From NCBI RefSeq assembly GCF_030409525.1, contig NZ_JAUFQB010000021.1, positions 22,505 to 86,504 of the forward strand: DNA of 64,000 nt. Direction: 5' to 3'. Below the pieces are notes generated by a model that had not been told where the DNA came from, made no database searches, and worked only from the letters and a program-made list of their open reading frames with translations. The translations under genes were made by a program, and so were the position numbers. The stretch is from Kaistella yonginensis. Lineage in GTDB: Bacteria; Bacteroidota; Bacteroidia; Flavobacteriales; Weeksellaceae. Positions 34,198 to 43,785 of the stretch are shown piece after piece (position 1 is the first letter of the stretch; each line of letters begins with the position of its first letter).

Positions 34198-36873
34198 TTA
34201 TTTAGCATCAACATTTCCACCAGTTTGATCAGGCGTTTCGGTTTGTACCTTTACCAACTTCATTTCTTGAAAACGTGGTTGTAGAATTTTTGCGATCAAT
34301 CCTGTCCAGCCAGTTTGGTGAGAGGCTCCTACTCCACGGCCACTATCTCCATGGAAATATTCATAAAACAAAATATAATCTTTAAAATCAGGATCATCCT
34401 GAAATCTTGGATACTGCCCATTAAAAGGGCGTTTACCATTTTCATCTTGCAGGAAAATTCGGGCTAACCGTTTTCCGAGGAAATCTGCAATCTCCTCTAA
34501 ATTCAGATAATTCCCACTGCCAGTCGGACATTCTATTTTGAAATCTGGACTGTAGTAAAAGAAGAATCGTTGTAAACTTTCTATAATTAGGAAATTCACC
34601 GGAAACCAAATTGGGCCACGCCAGTTACTGTTGCCACCAAACATATCGCTATCGCTTTCTGCTGGTAGATATTTCAACATATAATCAGTTCCATCTAAAT
34701 TAATATGAAACGGATTGTCTTCATATTCCTTTGATAAAGCCCGAACTCCGTAATCGCTTAGAAATTCATTTTCATGCAAAATTCGCTCTAAGAGTTTTTT
34801 CAAACGGTGCCCTCTTAACAAAGAAAGTAAATGTTTGGAATCATCGCCTTTTACTTCCCAATGGGAAACAAGAGATGCCAACTTCGGCTTGTTTTTTAAA
34901 ACCCAGTCCATTCGTTCTTTAAATGCAGGCAATTTATTGAGCATTTCTTCATCGATCACTTCCACGGCAAACATCGGAATCAAACCTACGATGGAGCGAA
35001 TTCGCATAAACATAGTGTTACCACCTTTCAACTGTAAAGCGTCATAGAAAAATTCATCCTGATCATCCCAAAGTGAAAATTCGTCATCACCCATATTGTC
35101 GAGTGCATTTGCAATATGCAGGAAATGTTCAAAGAACTTAGTCGCAAGATCTTCATATACTTTATTATAAAGAGCCAGCTCCATAGCGATTCTCATCATA
35201 TTCAGACTGAACATTGCCATCCAACTTGTTCCATCTGCCTGTTCCAAATTTTCGCCATTCGGCAATCTTTGACTTCGATCGAAAATCCCGATATTATCTA
35301 ATCCCAAAAATCCACCTTCGAAAATATTATTACCATTTTTGTCTTTTTTATTGACCCACCAAGTGAAGGTCATCAATAGTTTTTGAAAAACTCCTTCCAG
35401 AAATTCTAAATCGGGTTTCCCTTTTTTTACTTCATCAATTTTAAAGACCCTAAAGGAGGCCCAAGCATGGACTGGTGGATTTACATCGCTAAAATTCCAC
35501 TCGTAAGCGGGCAATTGACCATTGGGATGCATAAACCATTCGAGGGTCAATAGTTTCAACTGCTGCTTTGCAAAATCGGGATCGATAACAGCAAAACTTA
35601 AAGTATGAAATGCTAAATCCCAAGTTGCAAACCACGGATACTCCCATTTATCAGGCATGGAAATGATGTTTAAAGAATTGAAATTCTCCCAATCTTCATT
35701 TCGGATATGTTTACGGGATTTCGGTGGGGGCATTTCTGCAGGATCCCCGTCTAACCACTTTGCAACGCTGTAATGATAAAACTGTTTGCTCCACAACATT
35801 CCTGCAAATGCCTGTCGTTGAACTAATTTTTCATCATCGCTTTTAATACCTTTTTGTAAATCTTTATAAAAATCTTGTGCTTCAGTTTCCCGTTCTGTAA
35901 AAATATTGTCAAAATCCTGAAATGGGTTTTCTAAATCTTGATCACATAATCTGAACTCAAAAACCTGAGTAGCATGGGCGGCGATTATTTCATCGATAAC
36001 AAAGGTAGCTTTGGTTCCTTTTTTTTCTGAATTAACTGAATTTTGATTTCCATTAATAATAAAATCATTGATGCCATCTTTGCAAAATTTCCCCGAATTT
36101 TGCGAATGATACAATCGTTGGTTATTGCTCTCATTATCACAAAACAGAACTTCAGAAGATTGTTTTGCATATAAGTTTTTAATCGTTAGATCCTTATGAT
36201 CAACAATGATTCGATTAGCATTTGTAGCGTTTAACTGAGGTCGGTAATCATCATACCCCCAAATCCAGGAATTTCGAAACCAAATGGTTGGCAAGAGAAT
36301 TAAAGGTACATCTCTATCAGCTTTGTTGGTAACTGTAATTTTAATGAGAATATCTTCAGCTGATGATTTCGCATACTCTATGAAGATATCGAAATATTCG
36401 TTTTGGTCAAAGATCCCTGTATCGATAAGCTCATATTCGGGATTTTCTTTTCCAGCTTGTGCATTTTTCTCAATTAACTCATCATACGGAAAAGCGCTCT
36501 GAGGATATTTATACAACATCTTCATATAAGAATGCGTTGGGACATTGTCTAAATAATAGTAATATTCCTTTACATCTTCACCATGATTTCCTTGTCCGTT
36601 CGTTAAACCAAAAAAACGTTCTTTCACCATTTTGTCTTTTTTATTCCAAAGACCTAATGAAAAAACCAAAGTCTGCTTGTCATCACAAATTCCACAAATT
36701 CCTTCTTCTCCCCAGCGGTACGTTTTTGCTTCGGCGGTATCATGGTTGGTATAATTCCACGCATCACCATCAGCACTATAATCCTCACGAACTACGCCCC
36801 ATTCACGATTGCTGACATAAGGTCCCCATTTTTTCCAAGAAACATCGGGCAATCTTTTACTTTCTTCGGTCAT
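34198..36873 (-). CDS. GH63-like (MGH1-type) glucosidase
   Basis: The 891-residue cytosolic protein opens with RLPDVSWKKWGPYVSNREWGVVREDYSADGDAWNYTNHD, the typical start of bacterial/fungal MGH1-like GH63 glucosidases. The (alpha/alpha)6-barrel blocks include YPWFATWDLAFHTLSFAVIDPDFAKQQL, GGFLGLDNIGIFDRS, SDMFGGNSNWRGPIWFPVNFLIIESL and FHGDSGRGVGASHQTGWTGLIAKI. GH63 enzymes are inverting alpha-glucosidases; bacterial members cleave short alpha-glucosides such as mannosyl- or glucosylglycerate, or dextrins. Catalytic acids are likely within the WDLA and GVGASHQTGW blocks. No signal peptide. A small membrane-protein gene follows 22 nt downstream. Confidence 0.85.
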   Translation of the reverse strand: MTEESKRLPDVSWKKWGPYVSNREWGVVREDYSADGDAWNYTNHDTAEAKTYRWGEEGICGICDDKQTLVFSLGLWNKKDKMVKERFFGLTNGQGNHGEDVKEYYYYLDNVPTHSYMKMLYKYPQSAFPYDELIEKNAQAGKENPEYELIDTGIFDQNEYFDIFIEYAKSSAEDILIKITVTNKADRDVPLILLPTIWFRNSWIWGYDDYRPQLNATNANRIIVDHKDLTIKNLYAKQSSEVLFCDNESNNQRLYHSQNSGKFCKDGINDFIINGNQNSVNSEKKGTKATFVIDEIIAAHATQVFEFRLCDQDLENPFQDFDNIFTERETEAQDFYKDLQKGIKSDDEKLVQRQAFAGMLWSKQFYHYSVAKWLDGDPAEMPPPKSRKHIRNEDWENFNSLNIISMPDKWEYPWFATWDLAFHTLSFAVIDPDFAKQQLKLLTLEWFMHPNGQLPAYEWNFSDVNPPVHAWASFRVFKIDEVKKGKPDLEFLEGVFQKLLMTFTWWVNKKDKNGNNIFEGGFLGLDNIGIFDRSQRLPNGENLEQADGTSWMAMFSLNMMRIAMELALYNKVYEDLATKFFEHFLHIANALDNMGDDEFSLWDDQDEFFYDALQLKGGNTMFMRIRSIVGLIPMFAVEVIDEEMLNKLPAFKERMDWVLKNKPKLASLVSHWEVKGDDSKHLLSLLRGHRLKKLLERILHENEFLSDYGVRALSKEYEDNPFHINLDGTDYMLKYLPAESDSDMFGGNSNWRGPIWFPVNFLIIESLQRFFFYYSPDFKIECPTGSGNYLNLEEIADFLGKRLARIFLQDENGKRPFNGQYPRFQDDPDFKDYILFYEYFHGDSGRGVGASHQTGWTGLIAKILQPRFQEMKLVKVQTETPDQTGGNVDAK

Positions 36874-36939
36874 CTTCTTATGAATTTTAAGGTGGATTAT
36901 TATTCGGAAATTTCTAAAGGTTAACGTACTGCAAATCTA

Positions 36940-37065
36940 GCGGAATCTGCGCCCCGACTTGAATGAAGCTCTTTTTTGTTGCTTGCTGAGCGAAGCCGAG
37001 GCCAGCAACAAAAAAAGCGGGAATGGAAGGCGGAGAAAGGCGCCCAAATAAAAAATAAAATCAGC
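36940..37065. repeat. Hairpin-bearing Bacteroidota intergenic element, copy 2
   Basis: This element lies between the SDR gene and the GH63-like gene. CTTTTTTGTTGC pairs with GCAACAAAAAAAG across an about 30-nt loop, ending with GCGCCCAAATAAAA close to the SDR stop. Skeleton and position (downstream of a minus-strand gene) match the copy at 9570-9750. Confidence 0.5.
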
Positions 37066-37074
37066 GCAGTCTCC

Positions 37075-37884
37075 TTAACCGCCTGTATAAAAAGATTCGA
37101 AAGTGGTCATACCACCATCGATGAAAATACTAGCACCAGTGATATAATCGGACACATCACTCGCCAAGAAAACGGCGAGATTCCCAATGTCTTGTGGTTG
37201 ACCGATTCTGTTATACGGAATTAAAGTCAACAAGGAATCCAGTTCCTGAGGTGTTTGCCAAGCGTCTTTATTTATATTCGTTTGAATTGCACCGGGGCAA
37301 ATTGAGTTCACCCGAATTTTGTCCGCACCATATTCTTGAGCTAAAGTCTGCATCAACATTCTGATTGCACCTTTACTCGATGCATAATTTGCGTGACCAG
37401 ACCACGGAATTATTTCGTGAACCGAAGAAATATGAATGATTTTTCCACAAGCCAAAGACCGTGAAGAGTTGATTCCTCTTCGCAGAAATTCTTTAATTGC
37501 TTCGCGGGCACATAAAAACTGTCCGGTTAAATTAACACCGATGACTGCATTCCATTGATCCAAAGTCATTTCTGTAAATTTGGCATCTTTCTGAATTCCA
37601 GCATTATTAACTAAAATATCGACGGTTCCTAATTGTTTTACCACCTCGTGAAACATTTTAATGACTTCATCTTCTTGGGAAACATCACATTGATAAACGA
37701 TTCCTTTCCCGCCCTTATCAGTAATTTCTTTCAATACTGTATTTGCCTTATCGAGAGAATTTTCAGAGGGATAATTAATGACGACCGTAGCACCAGCTTC
37801 TGCCATTGATTGTGCAATCCCAGCACCAATTCCACTTGATGAGCCTGTAATAATAGCGACTTGATCTTTTAGAGAAATTTCCAT
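37075..37884 (-). CDS. Short-chain dehydrogenase, glucose 1-dehydrogenase-like
   Basis: The 269-residue classical SDR shows the cofactor motif TGSSSGIGAGIA, the NNAG motif (VDILVNNAGIQ), the catalytic Ser/Tyr/Lys set (IHISSVHEIIPWSGHANYASSKGA), and the PG motif SICPGAIQT. The ending DYITGASIFIDGGMTTFESF matches Bacillus-type glucose 1-dehydrogenases, but this group is broad and the substrate remains open. Basic residues after the first strand region (INYPSEN) leave NAD versus NADP undecided. The gene looks monocistronic. Confidence 0.88.
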   Translation of the reverse strand: MEISLKDQVAIITGSSSGIGAGIAQSMAEAGATVVINYPSENSLDKANTVLKEITDKGGKGIVYQCDVSQEDEVIKMFHEVVKQLGTVDILVNNAGIQKDAKFTEMTLDQWNAVIGVNLTGQFLCAREAIKEFLRRGINSSRSLACGKIIHISSVHEIIPWSGHANYASSKGAIRMLMQTLAQEYGADKIRVNSICPGAIQTNINKDAWQTPQELDSLLTLIPYNRIGQPQDIGNLAVFLASDVSDYITGASIFIDGGMTTFESFYTGG

Positions 37885-37968
37885 AAACGGACTTTTTTAT
37901 TATAATGTAAAAGAAAGAGAAACTATCACGCCAAAATCGAGATAGTTTAGTTAATGTTTTCAGAAAAT

Positions 37969-38586
37969 TTAGTCATGGTAAACATCTTCATACATTACTC
38001 CGGCTTCAATTCTTACTGGTAAAAAATTTTCTCTCGGAACAATCGGACAACTGTAATCGTAAGCGTTGTATGCACAAAGCGGATGATATGATTTGTTGAA
38101 ATCTAATATAATTATATCACCTTTTGGAATCTTTAAATCCATATACTTCCCGCCACCATAGGTTTCTATTTCATTGGTAGCATCCCGGAAAGGCAGGAAA
38201 AGATAATCTTCATAACCTTCTTTTTGGGCTAAAGTTACACTTTGATAAAGCGTTAAGCTCAGTTCTTTACCCTCTAAAACGAACGTCGCTTTTCCATATT
38301 CTTTATAAGGTTTTGTTTTCCCTGAAGAAGTTTGGATTTCAAAAGGAGTAGCATTTTCTGTTTTAGTTAATTTTGCCGAAACTCGATATTTTAAGTTGAT
38401 TGAAAAAAATGGATGTTCCTTAAACTTGGCAAAATCATCGCCACGTAAAGGGGTTTCTTTCGGATTTTTATATTCTGCATTGAGCTCTTTTTGAAATTTT
38501 TCAATGTCAGAAATTAACTCTGCTCTCGGTTGAGAACCGCAGGAAGTCAGTAGAAAACCCACAAATAAAAGGATGAATTTTTTCAT
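37969..38586 (-). CDS. DUF1684 lipoprotein
   Basis: The 205-residue protein has a lipoprotein signal with lipobox LTSC (MKKFILLFVGFLLTSCGSQ, C16). The rest matches DUF1684: EYKNPKETPLRGDDFAKFKEHPFF, YGKATFVLEGKELSLTLYQS, YLFLPFRDATNEIETYGGGKYMDL and the C-terminal CAYNAYDYSCPIVPRENFLPVRIEAG. The family is widespread in Bacteroidota and actinobacteria with no known reaction. It sits alone between the SDR and a small unknown gene. Confidence 0.85.
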   Translation of the reverse strand: MKKFILLFVGFLLTSCGSQPRAELISDIEKFQKELNAEYKNPKETPLRGDDFAKFKEHPFFSINLKYRVSAKLTKTENATPFEIQTSSGKTKPYKEYGKATFVLEGKELSLTLYQSVTLAQKEGYEDYLFLPFRDATNEIETYGGGKYMDLKIPKGDIIILDFNKSYHPLCAYNAYDYSCPIVPRENFLPVRIEAGVMYEDVYHD

Positions 38587-38695
38587 TTTTGTACTATTTT
38601 GTTTCGGATGATTTTGTAAAAATTGTTCTCTGTTGAAATAAAAATCAGAAAATCAAAATCATTTTTGAATGCCCATTTTTTAGATTTTCTTCATG

Positions 38696-39094
38696 CTAAT
38701 TTATAGTTACTTTATAGACATCGGTTTTATTTCGTTTGATATTTCTGACCCAAAAACCACCTTTCTGTGGAATCTCTTCTTTTAAATCAAAGGTTGTACA
38801 CCCTTTGGGCAAACCAGAAAAGACCAACGTAAACCAGTAATCTTTCATGGGCGGAACTTGGGTCCAATAGGGGAAAAGCGAAATGTTTTCGTGATGTATT
38901 AAGGTGCTTTTATGAATCAAACTTTCATCGACTAAAAAAGTAGAGCGCCAAATACGAATCAACATATCTGGATAAGGCGTGGCTGGAAAACAACAGTGAA
39001 CAATGACTTGCTTTTCGATTTCAACTTTTGGTTGAAGTGCTTCCAGAAGTTCTTGTGCAATTTCAGGTTTGGTAATCGTTGTAAGAGGAGACAC
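38696..39094 (-). CDS. Unknown protein (132 residues), GTG start
   Basis: The frame starts at GTG 39094, 22 nt after the mqo stop, and reads MSPLTTITKPEIAQELLEAL; the next internal ATG would remove about 48 residues. The sequence has VHCCFPATPYPDMLIRIWRSTFLVDE and FPYWTQVPPMKDYWFTLVFSGLPKGC, with no signal peptide and no motif I can assign. Position suggests co-transcription with mqo. I do not recognise the family; aromatic and proline content suggests a compact beta-rich fold. Confidence 0.6.
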   Translation of the reverse strand: MSPLTTITKPEIAQELLEALQPKVEIEKQVIVHCCFPATPYPDMLIRIWRSTFLVDESLIHKSTLIHHENISLFPYWTQVPPMKDYWFTLVFSGLPKGCTTFDLKEEIPQKGGFWVRNIKRNKTDVYKVTIN

Positions 39095-39115
39095 CTTGAG
39101 CAGAATTTTAGCAAG

Positions 39116-40621
39116 TTAATAATCTAGATTGAGTTTTTCTTTGGTATAATTTCTAATACGCTTCGTAAGTTCGGGATTTTCGGCTAATGACTGCCCATAA
39201 GTTGGGATGATTTCCTGTAATTTATCTTTCCAGTCCTTTGCAACTTTGTCTGGGAAACATTTTTCTAAGACTTGTAGCATGGCGAAAGCACCTGTAGAAG
39301 CCCCAGGCGAAGCACCTAGCAAAGATGCAATGGTTCCGTTTTCGTTCACCACGACTTCCGTTCCGAATTCTAACTTTCCGCCTTCTTGTTCATTTTTTTT
39401 GATGATCTGAACCCTTTGTCCTGCAATTTTCAATTCCCAATCTTCTTCTTTGGCATCTTTCACAAACTCCCGTAAATGCTGTATTCTTTGGTCTTTGGTC
39501 ATCGCAACTTGGCGCACTAAATATTGTGTTAAAGGCAAATTATGCCACCAGGCTCCAAACAAAGATCGGATGTTTTTCAAATTAATACTTTCTGGCAAAT
39601 CCAGGTAACTGCCCTCTTTAAGAAATTTGGTTGAAAAGCCGGCAAACGGCCCAAAAAGTAGCGCCTTTTTCCCATCGATGATTCTTAAATCCAAATGTGG
39701 AACACTCATTGGCGGTGCATCTACGGTTGCCAGGGTGTACACTTTAGCTTGGTGTTTTGCAATCAGGTCGGGATTATGAGTAACCAACCATTGACCAGAA
39801 ACTGGGAATCCACCATAGCCTTCACTTTCGGGAATATCGGAGCTGTCGAGCAATGGCAGCGCATAACCACCTGCCCCAATGAACACAAAATCAGCAGTTA
39901 AATGATGCTTATGACCGTGCAAACGATTTTTTACTTCAACTTCCCAAGTGCCATCTGCATTGGGGTCAATATCTTTCACATCATGGTATAAATAAACATC
40001 AACATTGGAATCTTCTGCTAAAAAGCGACCCATTTTACGGGTTAGCGTGCCGAAATTCACATCGGTTCCCAAATCCATTTTAGTAGCGGCCAGAATTTCA
40101 GTTTCTTTCCTTTTACTCATGATTAAAGGAATCCATTCCCGAAGTTGATCGTGGTCTGTGGTAAACTCCATTTCTTTAAACAAATGAGATTGGGTCATTT
40201 TCTCATGGCGTTTTCGCAGAAACTCTACGTCGTCTTTACCAAAAACCAAACTCATATGTGGACAAGAATTGATAAACTCTGTGGGTTTATCGATATAATT
40301 TTTAGAGATTAAATAAGACCAAAACTGCTTAGAAATCTCAAACTGTTCTGCAATTTGCTCCGCTTTAGAAATATCGATGGTCCCATCTTCTTTTTCTGGG
40401 GTGTAATTAAGTTCGCAGAAAGCAGAATGACCAGTTCCTGCATTATTCCAAGCGGCGGAACTCTCCCGGGCAAAGCGACCGAGTCTTTCAAAAATAACGA
40501 TATTGAGCGTAGGATCTAATTCGTGTAAAAGCGTTCCCAAGGTGGCACTCATAATTCCGCCACCGATAAGAACCACATCATAATGGGATTTTAGGGGCTT
40601 ATGATTCGCAGTTAATGGCAT
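39116..40621 (-). CDS. mqo: Malate:quinone oxidoreductase
   Basis: This FAD-dependent membrane-associated TCA-cycle enzyme oxidises malate to oxaloacetate and passes electrons to quinone. The start is taken at ATG 40621 (MPLTANHKPLKSHYDVVLIGGGIMSATLG), which puts the Rossmann FAD motif GGGIMSAT near residue 21. Mqo-specific blocks are ERLGRFARESSAAWNNAGTGHSAFCELNYTP, FVFIGAGGYALPLLDSS, GFPVSGQWLV and LLGASPGASTGAFAMLQVLEKCFP. The 501-residue length is normal. Confidence 0.95.
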   Translation of the reverse strand: MPLTANHKPLKSHYDVVLIGGGIMSATLGTLLHELDPTLNIVIFERLGRFARESSAAWNNAGTGHSAFCELNYTPEKEDGTIDISKAEQIAEQFEISKQFWSYLISKNYIDKPTEFINSCPHMSLVFGKDDVEFLRKRHEKMTQSHLFKEMEFTTDHDQLREWIPLIMSKRKETEILAATKMDLGTDVNFGTLTRKMGRFLAEDSNVDVYLYHDVKDIDPNADGTWEVEVKNRLHGHKHHLTADFVFIGAGGYALPLLDSSDIPESEGYGGFPVSGQWLVTHNPDLIAKHQAKVYTLATVDAPPMSVPHLDLRIIDGKKALLFGPFAGFSTKFLKEGSYLDLPESINLKNIRSLFGAWWHNLPLTQYLVRQVAMTKDQRIQHLREFVKDAKEEDWELKIAGQRVQIIKKNEQEGGKLEFGTEVVVNENGTIASLLGASPGASTGAFAMLQVLEKCFPDKVAKDWKDKLQEIIPTYGQSLAENPELTKRIRNYTKEKLNLDY

Positions 40622-40774
40622 ATTATATAATTTTAGTACAACGAATTTCGGCAAAAATTTTCTTTGAAGGCGAATAAGAGAGGTTAAAATTCAGTGCAAT
40701 AAAGATTATAATTTTTCTTTAGATTGATTCTTGGTCTTATTTCGGCTGGAAAACTTTAAATCAAAGAATTGAAA

Positions 40775-41443
40775 TTAACCTGCTCCAAGAGGAATAACAT
40801 AAAAGTACACCGAAATAAAATGACAGAAAGTTCCTAATAAAACGAAGAAATGAAAAATTGCATGGTTGAATTTCAAGCGATCAATACTGTACAAAATTGC
40901 GCCAACCGTATAAGCGATGCCGCCAGAGATTAACCACACCAATCCATTAAAATCCAAGTTGGTCATCAGGTTTTTGAAACTGAAAATTATCAGCCAACCC
41001 ATAGCCACATAAAGGATGGTAGACAAAACATTAAATCTACCCGTAAAGAAAATTTTGAAAATTACGCCTACTAAAGCGATCGACCAAACGATGGAGAAAA
41101 TCGCAAAACCTTCAGTCCCATGTAAAGAAACCAGTACAAAAGGCGTGTAACTGCCTGCTATTAAAATATAAATTGCGGCATGATCGAAAATATTCAGGCG
41201 GTATCTTAATTTTTCACTTTTAGAATGATGGTATAAAGTAGACGCTAAATACAGAACAATCATGCTCAATCCAAAGATTGGGAAACTGATAATTGCCCAA
41301 ATACTCGCCAGTTCGATGGCTCTAAAAACCAATAAAACCATAGCGATTACACTTAATATCAAACCTGCAAAATGAGACCATACATTCAGTTTCTCTTCTA
41401 AATTAGAATAGGTATGAATGGTATATTGGGTCTCTGGTTTCAT
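40775..41443 (-). CDS. Hemolysin III / PAQR-family membrane protein
   Basis: The 222-residue protein has seven hydrophobic segments and the PAQR motifs. N-terminal EKLNVWSHFAGLILSVIAMV carries SHxxG, STLYHHSK carries the second His pair, FDHAAIYILIAGSYTPF is the central block, and NHAIFHFFVLLGTFCHF carries the C-terminal HxxxH metal site. Bacterial members (YqfA/Hly-III) are integral membrane proteins with presumed metal-dependent hydrolase chemistry; haemolysis is not implied. Its ATG overlaps the gpsA stop by 1 nt (TAATG), so expression is coupled to gpsA. Confidence 0.9.
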   Translation of the reverse strand: MKPETQYTIHTYSNLEEKLNVWSHFAGLILSVIAMVLLVFRAIELASIWAIISFPIFGLSMIVLYLASTLYHHSKSEKLRYRLNIFDHAAIYILIAGSYTPFVLVSLHGTEGFAIFSIVWSIALVGVIFKIFFTGRFNVLSTILYVAMGWLIIFSFKNLMTNLDFNGLVWLISGGIAYTVGAILYSIDRLKFNHAIFHFFVLLGTFCHFISVYFYVIPLGAG

Positions 41444-42465
41444 TAATTTAATACTAAAGTCAGTTTTTTAAATTCGATTTCAGCATTTTTCTCTTTGTAA
41501 AGAATTCCGTAAATCGTATCGATAATTGGTGTTTTCAGGTTCTTACTTTTGGCGGTATGGTAAACCGAATCTGCCGCGTAGTATCCTTCTGCAATCATAT
41601 TCATCGATTGGATCGCAGATTTTACGGTGTAGCCTTTTCCGATAAGATTTCCTAGATTTCGGTTTCGGGAAAACAGGGAATATGCCGTTACCAGCAAATC
41701 GCCGAGATACGCACTTTCATTAACATCACGGGGAACTTCGTATACCGCTTCCAAGAAAATTTCCATTTCGCGAACAGCGTTGGAGACGAAAACTGCCGTA
41801 AAGTTATCACCATAACCTAATCCACTGGAGATGCCGGCCCCTACGGCATAAATATTTTTTAAAATTGCACTGTATTCATTTCCTAAAATATCTTTGCTGC
41901 AATGAACATTAATAAAATCAGAAGAAAACAGGTTGAATAATTTCTTGGCTACGGCTTCTTCAGCCACCGCAATGGTAAGGTAAGAAAGTCTTTCCATCGC
42001 TACTTCTTCAGCGTGACAAGGTCCAGCAATTACCGCCTGGTTTCGGAAGCCAATTTTAAATTCATCCCGTAAATAGTGTGCAACCACATCATTAACCTTG
42101 GGAACAATACCTTTAATAGCGGATACAAAAATTTTATTTTCATAATCGCAGGTCATTTTATCCATCGCATCAGAAAGGTAGATTGAAGGGGTGGCCAGTA
42201 CAACTACTTCACATGCAGTGACCAGCTCATTAATATCCGTGGTTACCTGCAAATTTTTATTATTAAAAGATACCGATGTCAAGTAATTAGGATTATGACC
42301 GCGTTGCTCAATTGCGCCTTTTACATATTCGTTTCTCACACACCAATGAACCAGTTGACTATTTTCTACCAACATTTTGACGATGGCTGTGGCAAAACTT
42401 CCACTGCCCACTACTCCAATAGTGGTTGTTTGAGCTTGTGATTTTGGCTCTTTCTTTTTTGTCAT
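41443..42465 (-). CDS. gpsA: NAD(P)-dependent glycerol-3-phosphate dehydrogenase
   Basis: This enzyme makes sn-glycerol 3-phosphate from dihydroxyacetone phosphate for phospholipid synthesis. The 340-residue protein has the Rossmann motif GVVGSGSFATAIVKML near the N-terminus. It also has VVLATPSIYLSDAM, KGIVPKVNDVVAHYL, AGPCHAEEVAMERLS (the GPxxAxE motif), the lysine-bearing ILGNEYSAILKNIYAVGAGISSGLGYGDN, and the C-terminal GNLIGKGYTVKSAI with AEGYYAA. It forms a coupled pair with the downstream hemolysin-III-family gene, linking it to membrane metabolism by position. Confidence 0.94.
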   Translation of the reverse strand: MTKKKEPKSQAQTTTIGVVGSGSFATAIVKMLVENSQLVHWCVRNEYVKGAIEQRGHNPNYLTSVSFNNKNLQVTTDINELVTACEVVVLATPSIYLSDAMDKMTCDYENKIFVSAIKGIVPKVNDVVAHYLRDEFKIGFRNQAVIAGPCHAEEVAMERLSYLTIAVAEEAVAKKLFNLFSSDFINVHCSKDILGNEYSAILKNIYAVGAGISSGLGYGDNFTAVFVSNAVREMEIFLEAVYEVPRDVNESAYLGDLLVTAYSLFSRNRNLGNLIGKGYTVKSAIQSMNMIAEGYYAADSVYHTAKSKNLKTPIIDTIYGILYKEKNAEIEFKKLTLVLN

Positions 42466-42629
42466 AATTAAAAAACTTAAGTACTGTTTGTAACTTTCTA
42501 AACAGCTGAGAATCTTTCGTACAAATATATTAAAGCTTTCTGAATACTGCGACTATTTGTTATTTAATAAAAAGCAGTTCCCTTGAAAAATACTTTTATT
42601 TAAAAAAAATCGTTTTTAAAAATATTTTA

Positions 42630-42637
42630 TAAATTTG
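42630..42637 (+). promoter_or_regulatory. -7 box of the M23 peptidase gene (TAAATTTG)
   Basis: TAAATTTG fits TAnnTTTG 34 nt before the ATG at 42672. No TTG is seen at -33. Confidence 0.4.
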
Positions 42638-42671
42638 CAACCTCAAAATTTTGAAAACCACGACTTTAAAA

Positions 42672-43571
42672 ATGAAGAATTTCATAAGTAGCAAGAAAAA
42701 CAAAACAGTATTGTTCGGCATCTTAGCAGCGATAATCTTCGCACAAGCTTTGGTCATTGGCAAACTGTATACCGAAAAAGATAATAAATCGTACCAAGTC
42801 AATTTGGTTCCGATCAATACTGAAAAAGACAGCATCGATTATTTGGAGATGAAAAACAATTTAATGCTGGTTGACAACACCGTTCGAGAACTGAATTCCT
42901 TTTTAGCAGCTAAAAACTTAGCCGATCCTCGACTAGAAATCCTGGCGAAAGACAGTATTTCAGATGCAGTTTATTTAGCAAAAAAAGCAAATCGCTATAG
43001 TCAATATTTGGTCGATTTACAACGCAAATTACAACAGGTTCCGCTGGGGATTCCAACGGATGGTTATATCTCTTCTCAATTTGGAAAAAGAAAAAACCCT
43101 TTCCCTGAAAAAACCGTTATGCTGGCGGGCGTAAATCCGCTTAAAGCTGCCCCACAGAACATTGAGGTGAAAGACAGCTTAGGAAATGTTGTTAAAAAAG
43201 CGGTGGTTTCCGGTTCTGTGGGTGCTTCACAGAATAATAGCCCTGCAGAAAAAGACCAGTTTAAATTTCACAAAGGTTTAGACATTGCCGTAGCACATGG
43301 CTCTGATGTTCGCAGTGCGGCCTCGGGAAAAGTGATTTTTGCGGGGGTGAAAGGAGGATATGGAAATTGCGTGATTGTTTCCCATGGAAATGGATTGGAT
43401 ACGCTCTACGGCCATCTCTCCGCCATTTTAGTTAAAGCAAATGATATTGTTAAAGTGAATGATGTTATTGCAAAATCTGGTAATACTGGCCGTTCTACCG
43501 GACCTCATCTTCATTATGAAGTGCACAAAAATAATACACCGGTTAACCCGAAGCTGTTTATGAATTTATAA
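42672..43571 (+). CDS. M23 (LytM-type) peptidoglycan metallopeptidase
   Basis: The start is set at ATG 42672 (MKNFISSKKNKTVLFGILAAI), giving a 299-residue protein with one N-terminal membrane anchor (about 12-28). A linker with a short coiled coil (VDNTVRELNSFLAAK) leads to a C-terminal LytM domain. The zinc ligands are in FHKGLDIAVAHGSDV (HxxxD) and in GNTGRSTGPHLHYEV (HxH); VSHGNGLDTLYGHLS is the central block. All canonical residues are present, so endopeptidase activity on peptidoglycan cross-links is expected in the periplasm. Confidence 0.9.
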   Translation: MKNFISSKKNKTVLFGILAAIIFAQALVIGKLYTEKDNKSYQVNLVPINTEKDSIDYLEMKNNLMLVDNTVRELNSFLAAKNLADPRLEILAKDSISDAVYLAKKANRYSQYLVDLQRKLQQVPLGIPTDGYISSQFGKRKNPFPEKTVMLAGVNPLKAAPQNIEVKDSLGNVVKKAVVSGSVGASQNNSPAEKDQFKFHKGLDIAVAHGSDVRSAASGKVIFAGVKGGYGNCVIVSHGNGLDTLYGHLSAILVKANDIVKVNDVIAKSGNTGRSTGPHLHYEVHKNNTPVNPKLFMNL

Positions 43572-43591
43572 TAAAATTCTCTTAAACAAAT

Positions 43592-43626
43592 AAAAACGCT
43601 CCTGAACAATCGCGAGCGTTTTTCAT
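43592..43626 (+). terminator. Terminator after the M23 peptidase gene
   Basis: AAAAACGCTC (43592-43601) pairs with GAGCGTTTTT (43614-43623), T-rich afterwards. Confidence 0.82.
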
Positions 43627-43785
43627 TTACATTTAAATCAGAAGACTTCGTTTCCGCGTTTACTCAAAACTCTAATTTACTTGCTTTTTTCAGATTTTAA
43701 TAAAATCTCTTTTCCCACAATTACCACCCATTGTTTAGAAAAATTTACTGAAATTTGCAGTTCGTCCTAAAATAGATGAAGCTGA

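Noticed and set aside
42596..42835. Minus-strand ORF of 79 codons upstream of the M23 gene
   Set aside because: Covers the peptidase start in antisense and is low-complexity hydrophobic.
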